Shown here: piece by piece, positions 32,548-39,540 of the stretch
Layout of the letters: every line of letters begins with the position of its first letter
Position numbering within the stretch: position 1 is the first letter of the stretch
Source: Anaerolineales bacterium
GTDB taxonomy: Bacteria; Chloroflexota; Anaerolineae; Anaerolineales; UBA11858
DNA: 49,551 nt
Direction of reading: 5' to 3'
Assembly: GCA_016785015.1 (NCBI GenBank)
Contig: JADHTJ010000016.1
Location: forward strand, 1-49,551
Translations under genes and position numbers: made by a program
The notes under the pieces: model-generated
Told to the model about the DNA's origin: nothing
Seen by the model: only the letters and a program-made list of their open reading frames with translations
The model's database searches: none

Positions 32548-33327
32548 ATGTCAACAACGATTTCAACCAGACCTAGAACTCGACCTAAAACTAGAAAATT
32601 CAAGTTTTGGCCCAGCATTCGATTCGTGACTACAATTGGCTTTTTCTTGTTGATCGGTGGGAATTTGTGGAATGGGAGCACCTGTGTTGTGGAGATCGGC
32701 CCCCTTGAGATTGCCTGTCCCCTGGGTGTTGTCCAACTAATTGCTGCCTCGAGGGTGATCGTCCCAAGTTTGCTGCTGGCTGGTCTAATTGGCTTTCTTC
32801 TAATCGTTCTGTTTGGGCGCGCATTTTGTGGTTGGATCTGCCCTGGGCGTTGGATTTTCAACCGCGGACCAACGACCAACTCCAAACCTTGGAAGTATCG
32901 CGCATGGGCGCAGCGCATCATTGTTGGTGGAGTGATCGGCGCGGCATATGTTTGCCACAATCCAATTTTCTGCACAATTTGTCCAGCAGGGGTTGTTTGC
33001 CGGGGAGCAATTGCTGCTGGCACTGGTGGAAGTATCCTGCCGTCTGTTGGATGGATGGGTGCGCTGCTTGGGATAGAGTGGGCTAGCGGTCGCTCATTCT
33101 GTCGCGATCTTTGTCCTCTGGGGGCAGGCATCAGCCAGCTGAGCCGTTTCAACCCCTTCTTAAAAGTTCAAAGTAACCCCGACACTTGCCAACCCTGTAT
33201 CGCCTGTCAGCGGGTATGCCCCGAAGATCTTAATCTTTCAATGGATGAAGATCTTTCATCGTGCACCAAGTGTATGGAGTGTATATCGGCCTGCCCGCGC
33301 AGTGGGGTCGAAATTAAGATCATCTAG
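32548..33327 (+). CDS. NapH-like quinol dehydrogenase membrane subunit
   Basis: 259 aa with four to five TM helices and the NapH/NosH CxxxCP signatures (FCGWICPGRW, FCRDLCPLGA). There is another Cys pair in FCTICPAG, and two C-terminal ferredoxin motifs CQPCIACQRVCP and CTKCMECISACP. With the NapG-like protein it should oxidise menaquinol and send electrons to extracytoplasmic carriers. It is the last gene of the island. Confidence 0.92.
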   Translation: MSTTISTRPRTRPKTRKFKFWPSIRFVTTIGFFLLIGGNLWNGSTCVVEIGPLEIACPLGVVQLIAASRVIVPSLLLAGLIGFLLIVLFGRAFCGWICPGRWIFNRGPTTNSKPWKYRAWAQRIIVGGVIGAAYVCHNPIFCTICPAGVVCRGAIAAGTGGSILPSVGWMGALLGIEWASGRSFCRDLCPLGAGISQLSRFNPFLKVQSNPDTCQPCIACQRVCPEDLNLSMDEDLSSCTKCMECISACPRSGVEIKII

Positions 33328-33423
33328 CATAGATCGCTAATGGGGGTTGAGACTTGGGGTGAAGAATAATAGATATCTCTAAACAAAACCTGCCTATCAC
33401 TTTTCGGTTACAAAGATTACTGC

Positions 33424-33429
33424 TATACT
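33424..33429 (+). promoter_or_regulatory. Candidate -10 element for the coiled-coil gene
   Basis: TATACT, 48 nt upstream of the start at 33477, within an AT-rich stretch. No good -35 is visible 17 nt before it. Confidence 0.35.
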
Positions 33430-33476
33430 ATATAAAATGCACCATAATAGTCCAGGAAAAGTAACAGGAGTTGATC

Positions 33477-34562
33477 ATGTCTGACAATTTAAATTCATCG
33501 GGATCTTCCAGCGAAGAAACCCCTCAAGACGTGTATGAGCGTTTAGCCTATGAGTGGTCTTCGCTCTCAGATCGAGTTACATTGAGTACTGTTTCAGATG
33601 AGCTCAGCAACGTCGGGAGGGATGTAAGCGAACTTGAAGACTATATTTCCGAAATTCGCTCAAAGGGTTATGTATTTGGTGGCGATTGGGAGGGCAAAGC
33701 AGAAGAGGTACGTTCTCGCTGGCCACGGGAAAAGAGAGCGGCCGAACGTGAACTCGATCAGCAAACGCAGATTGTGCGCGATTCTGCCGACGAAGTTGAG
33801 CGATTACTCAACAGGGCAGAAAGAAGCCATAATCTGTTGGATGATCTAGAACGCAAACTTGAATCTTTCGAATCCGAGGTTAGTGCTGCAGAGCAAAACG
33901 TGCGCCGTGCTTTCGAGCGAAGTTCAGACGAGTTGGGTGAAGTCTACGAAGAAATTGAATGGGCCACGTTTCTAGTGGAAAATCTGCGAGATTCAGCTTT
34001 CAAACTAAATCCCGAAGAAAATGGGGTAGCTGCGTGTAAAGCGAAATGGATGAGCAAGAAGGGGGAGCCCGAAGGCGTCTTATATCTTACGGATCAACGC
34101 GTGTTCTATGAGCAGATCGAAGAGGTGGCCACCAAAAAAGTGCTCTTCATTACAACCGAGAAAGAGACTGTCCGCGAAATGGCCTGGCAGGCTCCCGTTG
34201 GTGCAATCGACAAACATGGCGCAGAAGACAAAGGGGGCGTATTGGGTTTTGGCGTGAAGGAACTATTGACAATAAATTTCAACCGGGACGCAAAGGATGT
34301 CCCCAATGAAGTCACTATGCGGTTCTTAGATTATGCTGATAACGAGATGTGGGAAAATCTGATCGAGCAAGTCAAGTCTGGGCGAATTGCGAAATCAAAA
34401 TATTCCGGTGCAGTCTCAGATGGCGAACACACACATTCTGAAGCGTCTGATTCGAAGACAATTCCAACCACATGCACTAGCTGCGGCGGAAAGTTGCCAA
34501 AAGCATTCAAGGGTATGCGGCAATTAGAATGCGAATTTTGCGGACAGGTTGTTTCTTTATAA
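33477..34562 (+). CDS. Cytoplasmic coiled-coil protein with PH/GRAM-like domain and C-terminal zinc ribbon
   Basis: 361 aa from the ATG at 33477, with CAGGAG 7 nt ahead. There is no signal or TM segment. Residues 15-185 are highly charged and heptad-like (long coiled coil). Residues about 190-305 contain a beta-rich unit with GVLYLTDQRVFYEQ, similar in look to bacterial PH/GRAM-like domains. The tail has CTSCGGKLP and CEFCGQ, a zinc ribbon. I do not recognise a named family. It stands alone with its own putative promoter and converges with the TfoX-like gene. Confidence 0.75.
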   Translation: MSDNLNSSGSSSEETPQDVYERLAYEWSSLSDRVTLSTVSDELSNVGRDVSELEDYISEIRSKGYVFGGDWEGKAEEVRSRWPREKRAAERELDQQTQIVRDSADEVERLLNRAERSHNLLDDLERKLESFESEVSAAEQNVRRAFERSSDELGEVYEEIEWATFLVENLRDSAFKLNPEENGVAACKAKWMSKKGEPEGVLYLTDQRVFYEQIEEVATKKVLFITTEKETVREMAWQAPVGAIDKHGAEDKGGVLGFGVKELLTINFNRDAKDVPNEVTMRFLDYADNEMWENLIEQVKSGRIAKSKYSGAVSDGEHTHSEASDSKTIPTTCTSCGGKLPKAFKGMRQLECEFCGQVVSL

Positions 34563-34604
34563 CCTGTATAGCGATTATGAAATCTTTAACAAAACTCAGG
34601 TCTT

Positions 34605-34913
34605 TTACTTGGCCTGGCTAACGACAAACTTCTTAGCAGCTTCAGCGTATTCAACCCAGGCAGATGCTTGAGCAACCGGTATCTGCACCCATTCCTTGAA
34701 TGGCTTACCCTTACCGCGTGGATCGAAGAGCTTTGCTCCTTCAACGCTCAAGGCGTTAGCGTGATCATCGCCAGTTAACTTGAAAGCCAGGTCGCGGCCA
34801 AATTTGACGACAAAGGCTTTGCCGCTGACATTGATACATGGTTTGCCAAACCATTTGGCCTGGACAACCTCGGGATCTGAACTGAGTTCTGCAACTAATT
34901 CTTCGAATTCCAT
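34605..34913 (-). CDS. TfoX/Sxy N-terminal-domain-like protein
   Basis: 102 aa, with AGGAGAG before the ATG. The pattern AKWFGKPCINVSGKAFVV, KLTGDDHANAL, then LFDPRGKGKPFKEWVQIP is characteristic of the TfoX_N domain, with the metal-free alpha/beta fold of MmcQ/YjbR relatives. Standalone forms like this are widespread and their role is not settled; competence regulation should not be assumed. Confidence 0.85.
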   Translation of the reverse strand: MEFEELVAELSSDPEVVQAKWFGKPCINVSGKAFVVKFGRDLAFKLTGDDHANALSVEGAKLFDPRGKGKPFKEWVQIPVAQASAWVEYAEAAKKFVVSQAK

Positions 34914-34949
34914 CGTAATTCTCTCCTTTTACAAATCAAGTGAATTTAT

Positions 34950-35091
34950 CTAGCCACCTGACAGTTTGAGAAAAAAACTTTCTGGGACACGGATTTACAC
35001 TGATTTTCACGGATTTTTTGTAAAGATTCATAAAAACATCCGTGTTTTTCCGTGAAATCCGTGTACAAAATTGAAACTGTCAGGTAGCTAG
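34950..35091. mobile_element. MITE-like element with terminal inverted repeats
   Basis: 142 bp. CTAGCCACCTGACAGTTT (34950-34967) and AAACTGTCAGGTAGCTAG (35074-35091) match as inverted repeats at 17 of 18 positions. The interior has nested CCGTG/CACGG palindromes. It is non-coding. Half of it recurs at 140-220. No clear target duplication can be fixed from the AT-rich flanks. Confidence 0.75.
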
Positions 35092-35188
35092 GAATTAATT
35101 ATAGATGATTTTTGATAAGGCGCACAACCAAATATGAGTCACCCAAAAATTAGTTTTTGCTGAAAAATTGATTGATTTGCTATTAATC

Positions 35189-35530
35189 GCCCCCACCCTA
35201 AGCCTCCCCCGACAATCTGGGGAGGGAAAATGGTGAAAAAAAATAGGTGCTTGCGGTGTGGTAGCACGGTAGTAAACCGTGGAGCGTCCCAAAGTGTCAT
35301 GGCCGGAGGCCCGCCTGTGGCGTGAGCGACAAAAGGAGCGAGGAATCTATGTATTTGTCACTCAAAGAGTAAGATTCTTCGTCGCTGCTCTCCTCAGAAT
35401 GACAGTTCTGCGGCTGATTTCAATGTCCACGGTTAAGTACCGTCCTACCTGCGGTGCTTCGCGCCAGCAAAAACCTATTTTTTTCACAAATCCCCCCTTC
35501 CGGCAGGGAAGGGGGGCAGGGGGGATGGGT
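35189..35530. repeat. Large composite palindrome with family D copy 2 nested inside
   Basis: Layers from outside in: C-rich and G-rich arms with inner hairpins; GTGAAAAAAAATAGG with CCTATTTTTTTCAC; a CACGGTAGTAAACCGTGGA-type arm with TCCACGGTTAAGTACCGT; then the family D repeat (35295-35404). The whole gap 34914-35607 is repeat DNA, and ORFs in it are repeat-derived. Confidence 0.75.
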
Positions 35531-35607
35531 AAGGAAACATAATTTCCCTCAGGAATATTAAATTCGGAATGTGCCATGTTTGGAGAATTTGATGCGATTC
35601 ATGGTTT

Positions 35608-36174
35608 TTATGCTGCCACACTCTCGAATTTCAACAAGACACTTCTGGCAAATTCTTTGACATTCTGAATATCTTCCTCGTTGGGGTGCATTCTGACTTC
35701 CTCAATATATTGCGTCCATTCATCTTCGTCGGTAAAAATGACGCGATTAATGAAGTCAGCGATGCCTTCGTTAGGTGCTCCCTGACAGTGGAAATACCCC
35801 AAAAATTCAATATCCCTCTCCCGACTTATCTGATCAAACGACTTAGCGCATTTGCCCGCCCATCGTTGATAGAGTTCTTGATTTCGATCACTACCGTCGT
35901 TCATTGTGGTGGCGTGGGTGACGAATCCGGCCATTTTGAAAAATGGGGCGTGATCGATTTCTTCTAGGAACAATTTTACTGGTTCGGCGATATCAGCATC
36001 ATGACACGCCGATCCGACAAAAACTAAGTCGTAGTCAGTCAGGGTTTCTGGAGCAATATCGCAAATGTTCTCCATGCGAACTTGCTGACCTTGGGAAATC
36101 AATGCTTCACAAATCCCAGCAGCTACTCTGGCAGTATTATTGGTTTGAGAGAAGTATGTAATTAGAATTTTCAT
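35608..36174 (-). CDS. Flavodoxin-family protein
   Basis: 188 aa, with AAAGGAATTC before the ATG. The FMN phosphate loop is at the N-terminus (ITYFSQTNNTARVA, the S/T-x-T-x-N-T pattern). The second flavin contact region is FVGSACHDADIAEP, and GFVTHATT follows. The length is a little above short-chain flavodoxins. It probably transfers electrons or acts as an NAD(P)H:quinone-type flavoprotein. It ends the minus-strand group with the membrane protein and kinase. Confidence 0.88.
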   Translation of the reverse strand: MKILITYFSQTNNTARVAAGICEALISQGQQVRMENICDIAPETLTDYDLVFVGSACHDADIAEPVKLFLEEIDHAPFFKMAGFVTHATTMNDGSDRNQELYQRWAGKCAKSFDQISRERDIEFLGYFHCQGAPNEGIADFINRVIFTDEDEWTQYIEEVRMHPNEEDIQNVKEFARSVLLKFESVAA

Positions 36175-36213
36175 TTTCTGAATTCCTTTAGCTTGATTAA
36201 AACCCTGAAGGCG

Positions 36214-36942
36214 CTATGAGGCGCTACCTTCGCCAGTAAGAATATCTTGGTCCGAGGGCTTTTTCACCAAGCCCAACAACAGCATGAGAATACCACCTGC
36301 AACCAACAGCGCAGGCCCGATATAGCGGAATGCCCACCAGCCAGTGAAAGTCAACATCAGCATGATGAGGAATGCGACAAGGGCAAATCCGCAGAAGGAT
36401 GCCCCGATGATGAAAGTGGGTTTGTTGTGATATCGCAAGCTGAACATGAGCAAAACCAGCCCAATGGCCAATGGTTCGATGGCCCATAAGAAAGACCATG
36501 CTGACCAAAAGCCCGTAATCGCACAAAATTGCAGCACTAACCCGTTCAAGCCAATGATGATCGCAGGAACACCCAGACCAACAGATCTAATTGTCAGGGC
36601 TGCAAAGGTAAAGCCCAACGCCAGGGCTAGAACTTCCAGCGGCCACAAAAACGACCAGATCTCCCAATTGTTCAGCGTGCTGGCTAAGAACAAGATTCCA
36701 CCAGTTACAAGGATGGGCAATCCGGGAATATACAATGCGCCCAGGCCGCGCTTATCACGCCAAAGCAAGGGAGAAGCAGTGAACATCAAGCCCAGCATCA
36801 CCACAAGTACCGGCCAAAAGCGCCAGATTTTAAACCACTGAATACGAAATCCGGTGGTGGCAGCTAGCAGGTTGCTTCCGAGGATCAATCCGCCGAATAA
36901 AATTAGGAGAATGCCAAACAGGGTAGAAGATTTAAGTTTCAT
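36214..36942 (-). CDS. Polytopic membrane protein with LiaI/LiaF-like repeats
   Basis: 242 aa with about nine short hydrophobic helices and no soluble domain. Repeated motifs FWPVLVVMLGL, SFLWPLEVLALAL and SFLWAIEPLAIGL resemble the DUF5668/LiaF N-terminal TM unit. The same motif (NFLWPLEPLLVIG) occurs in the C-terminal membrane part of the neighbouring Ser/Thr kinase, so the two probably share origin and function. It is probably involved in envelope sensing, but no assignment is firm. Confidence 0.75.
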   Translation of the reverse strand: MKLKSSTLFGILLILFGGLILGSNLLAATTGFRIQWFKIWRFWPVLVVMLGLMFTASPLLWRDKRGLGALYIPGLPILVTGGILFLASTLNNWEIWSFLWPLEVLALALGFTFAALTIRSVGLGVPAIIIGLNGLVLQFCAITGFWSAWSFLWAIEPLAIGLVLLMFSLRYHNKPTFIIGASFCGFALVAFLIMLMLTFTGWWAFRYIGPALLVAGGILMLLLGLVKKPSDQDILTGEGSAS

Positions 36943-36961
36943 TTCGAACCTCTTTCACTAG

Positions 36962-37062
36962 TGTCACTCTGAGCCGCCATGCCTGTGGCGAGCGAAGAGT
37001 CTCCCGCTCTGCAACAAGACAGCCGTTTGAGCATCTTCTCCCAGATAGGGTTCAGAATGACA
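36962..37062. repeat. Palindromic dispersed repeat, family D copy 3
   Basis: Arms GTGTCACTCTGAG..CGAAGAGTC and GAGCATCTTCTC..TTCAGAATGACA. It lies between the membrane protein gene and the end of the kinase gene. Confidence 0.65.
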
Positions 37063-37072
37063 GAATAAATTA

Positions 37073-38689
37073 TTACCTGATTGGAATCGCGGAAACCGCG
37101 ATGGTGATGACCAGCACGACAAAGGCAAGTTGTGTCATCCATTTTCCAGCTTGGCTGGCAAGTTGGTGTCTTTCCTCTCTTCGTCCAGACAACCACAAGG
37201 CGTAGAGCACCGATCCAATTACCAGCAAGGGTTCGAGAGGCCAGAGGAAATTCCACATATTCCACCAACCCGTTAGGGAGTAAAAGGCAAACAGCACCCC
37301 ATTACCCAGAAGGATTCCCCCCGGGATAATCATCCAAGAAGCGCCACCATACACCATCATCAGGCAAAAGCCGAGGCTGACCAGCAGCACTTCAGCAGGC
37401 CACCCGACCTGATAGATACGCCAATTGCTGGATACCAGACCGTAGAAAACAGCCATCAGGTTGAAGCCGATCAGCGTGACAGCGACGGTGAGCCAGGCGC
37501 GGGCAGATGCCGGCCCGATACTGTACTCGGGAACAAGTTCTGCGGGAAAGCTATCTTGGCTGGATGCCTCAGCAGCAGCTTTGACCTTGGGCCGAACTTT
37601 TTCGGCGAGCTGCTCTCCAGGGGCGATTTCGGTGTCATCGTTAGCGAAGGGCGCTCCGCTGATGTGTTCGCGATCAGCACCTGAGATTACGGCTACTGCT
37701 TTGGCAACAGAGTTTGACTGTATGGCATCGGGACTCTCCTTTTCAGGCAAAGAGATGCGATCAGGGATTGACACGCCGATCTCGTCAGCTATCTCCTGAA
37801 TAGAGTTTGCCATTTCTTCGGCGCTCTGGTAACGATCATCAGGTTCCTTTGCCAGAGCCTTGAGGGCCACGCGTTCAAACTGTGCAGGGATTTCGGGATC
37901 GATGCTGCGGGGTAAAGGCAGGGGGTCGTTGACGTGCTTCATCAAGATCGCTAATGGCGTATCGGCATCGAACGGCGGCTGGCCGGTGAGCATCTCGTAA
38001 AAGACAACGCCCAGAGAATAAATATCGCTGTGTACTCCCGTGCGGCCTTCCAAACCTTGTTCGGGCGCCATGTAGCTGAGCGTGCCCATCAAGGCCCCTG
38101 AAACGGTGAACTGCGTGCTTCCAAGGATTTGGGCGATGCCGAAATCGCTGATCACAGCTTGACCCCGCTTGGTCAGCATAATATTGGCCGGTTTTATATC
38201 GCGGTGGATAATGCCCTCGTTGTGGGCATAAGCTAACCCTTCGAGGATATCCAACATAATGCGCACCATCTCTGCTTGGGGAAGGCCTTCGGCTTTGGCT
38301 CGGCGTTGGTTCAACTGAGCTTTGAGCGTATCGCCTTCGAGCAGCTCCATGACCATGTAGTAGATTTCGTCTTGGAAGTCGAAATCGTGGATCTGGACGA
38401 TGTTGGGGTGCCGAAGGTTAGCCACCGATTGGGCTTCACGGCGGAAGCGAGTCAGGAACTCCTCATCCTCGACCAGGTCGGAGCGCAGCACTTTGACGGC
38501 CACATAACGGTCGAGTTGGGGGTGGTAGGCGCGATAAACCTGAGCCATGCCACCGCGTCCCAAAGGTTCTAAGACGCGATATTTACCAAGGGATTGCCCT
38601 TGCAGTGAAACCAGCATGAGTGCATTCTCCTGTACTTCGAAGAAAGTCGCTGGCTCTGCTATTCTAGATCGAGGTTGATTGCTTGCCAT
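37073..38689 (-). CDS. PknB-type Ser/Thr protein kinase with C-terminal membrane domain
   Basis: 538 aa from the ATG at 38689; GGAGG sits 9 nt before it and overlaps the alternative TTG. All kinase motifs are present: GRGGMAQVY, VAVKVL, HRDIKPANIM, ISDFGIAQ and YMAPEQ. The catalytic domain covers about 35-305. A low-complexity linker (to about 400) is followed by five or so TM helices with the NFLWPLEPLLV motif, instead of the usual single TM and PASTA repeats. It lies next to an FHA-domain regulator, a likely phosphorylation partner. Confidence 0.93.
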   Translation of the reverse strand: MASNQPRSRIAEPATFFEVQENALMLVSLQGQSLGKYRVLEPLGRGGMAQVYRAYHPQLDRYVAVKVLRSDLVEDEEFLTRFRREAQSVANLRHPNIVQIHDFDFQDEIYYMVMELLEGDTLKAQLNQRRAKAEGLPQAEMVRIMLDILEGLAYAHNEGIIHRDIKPANIMLTKRGQAVISDFGIAQILGSTQFTVSGALMGTLSYMAPEQGLEGRTGVHSDIYSLGVVFYEMLTGQPPFDADTPLAILMKHVNDPLPLPRSIDPEIPAQFERVALKALAKEPDDRYQSAEEMANSIQEIADEIGVSIPDRISLPEKESPDAIQSNSVAKAVAVISGADREHISGAPFANDDTEIAPGEQLAEKVRPKVKAAAEASSQDSFPAELVPEYSIGPASARAWLTVAVTLIGFNLMAVFYGLVSSNWRIYQVGWPAEVLLVSLGFCLMMVYGGASWMIIPGGILLGNGVLFAFYSLTGWWNMWNFLWPLEPLLVIGSVLYALWLSGRREERHQLASQAGKWMTQLAFVVLVITIAVSAIPIR

Positions 38690-38789
38690 TTGTCGTGCCT
38701 CCAATCTGCCAAGAGTGTAGCAGGGAGATGACTTTTCAACCTATCCGTAAGCTAACAGCCAGCTATTGTCGTTCGATATTTTCGCAAAA

Positions 38790-38866
38790 AAGTACACGGA
38801 TTTCACGGATTTACGGATTTTTTGATTTAATATCCGTGATCGTCCGTTGAATCCGTGTACGAAAAT
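38790..38866. repeat. CCGTG-type palindrome
   Basis: GTACACGGATTTCACGGATT and AATCCGTGTAC-type arms around ATATCCGTGATCG. It lies in the gap between the kinase and FHA genes and shares arms with the MITE interior at 34980-35070. Confidence 0.6.
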
Positions 38867-38868
38867 TC

Positions 38869-39483
38869 CTAAAGTCGCGTGATTAATTTGTATCCTAACC
38901 CGCGGATGGTGAGCAAGATTTGCGGGTTGGCGGGGTCAGGTTCGAGCTTGGTGCGTAAACGGCGGATCAAATTCTCGATCTGGTAATCGTAAGCTTCTCC
39001 CTGGTATTCCGGCCAGACCGCGGTGCTGATATCGTCCTTAGAGCAAACTTCGCCATGATGCTCATGAAGGTAGGTGATTAGTGTGAATTCCTTGGGGGAT
39101 AAGTCTATCTTCTTTCTGTCGATCCTCACAACCCCCGCGGGAAGGTCCACTTCAAGCTCTGGGAAGGGGTCGTCACGGATGGTGGCCTCAGGGTCATGAA
39201 AGGTGAAATCCAAATCACCGATACTGATCTTGTCGCCATCGCGGATTACAACTGGGGCTAGAACACGTTCATCGTTGAGAAATGTCCCATTGGCGCTGCC
39301 CAGATCATCGAGCATCCACGAGCGCCCAGCAGGGCTGATTTTGGCATGTTGGCGAGAGACGCGTTTGCTGGTGATAACGATGTGATTGTCAACTGAACGG
39401 CCAATCATGTTGTCGTCCCTGGTCAGTTGGTGTTTCTGATCAGTGTTGTCCGTAACGTAGGGGGTTGGTTCGGAGAGGGGCAT
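38869..39483 (-). CDS. FHA domain fused to OmpR-type winged helix
   Basis: 204 aa. The FHA domain (about 12-95) has IGRSVDNHIV, SRQHAKI and LGSANGTFLND, the phosphothreonine-binding signature. The C-terminal winged helix (about 108-204) matches the effector domain of OmpR/PhoB regulators (LSPKEFTLITYLHEHHGEV, IENLIRRLRTKL, IRGLGYKL). There is no receiver domain, so input is presumably phosphopeptide binding to FHA, with the adjacent PknB-like kinase as the obvious source. The start lacks a clear ribosome-binding site. It follows a histidine kinase by 57 nt. Confidence 0.92.
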   Translation of the reverse strand: MPLSEPTPYVTDNTDQKHQLTRDDNMIGRSVDNHIVITSKRVSRQHAKISPAGRSWMLDDLGSANGTFLNDERVLAPVVIRDGDKISIGDLDFTFHDPEATIRDDPFPELEVDLPAGVVRIDRKKIDLSPKEFTLITYLHEHHGEVCSKDDISTAVWPEYQGEAYDYQIENLIRRLRTKLEPDPANPQILLTIRGLGYKLITRL

Positions 39484-39540
39484 GGATTTTGGGGATTAAT
39501 TGAGAGCCAAATATAGTATAGTGTAACTTGATGAAGTTGT

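Noticed and set aside
34605..34913. Competence regulator Sxy
   Set aside because: Only the N-terminal TfoX-like domain is present; standalone forms have no shown link to competence.
35279..35542. Open frame of 87 codons
   Set aside because: It runs wholly through nested palindromes and has no ribosome-binding site or family resemblance.
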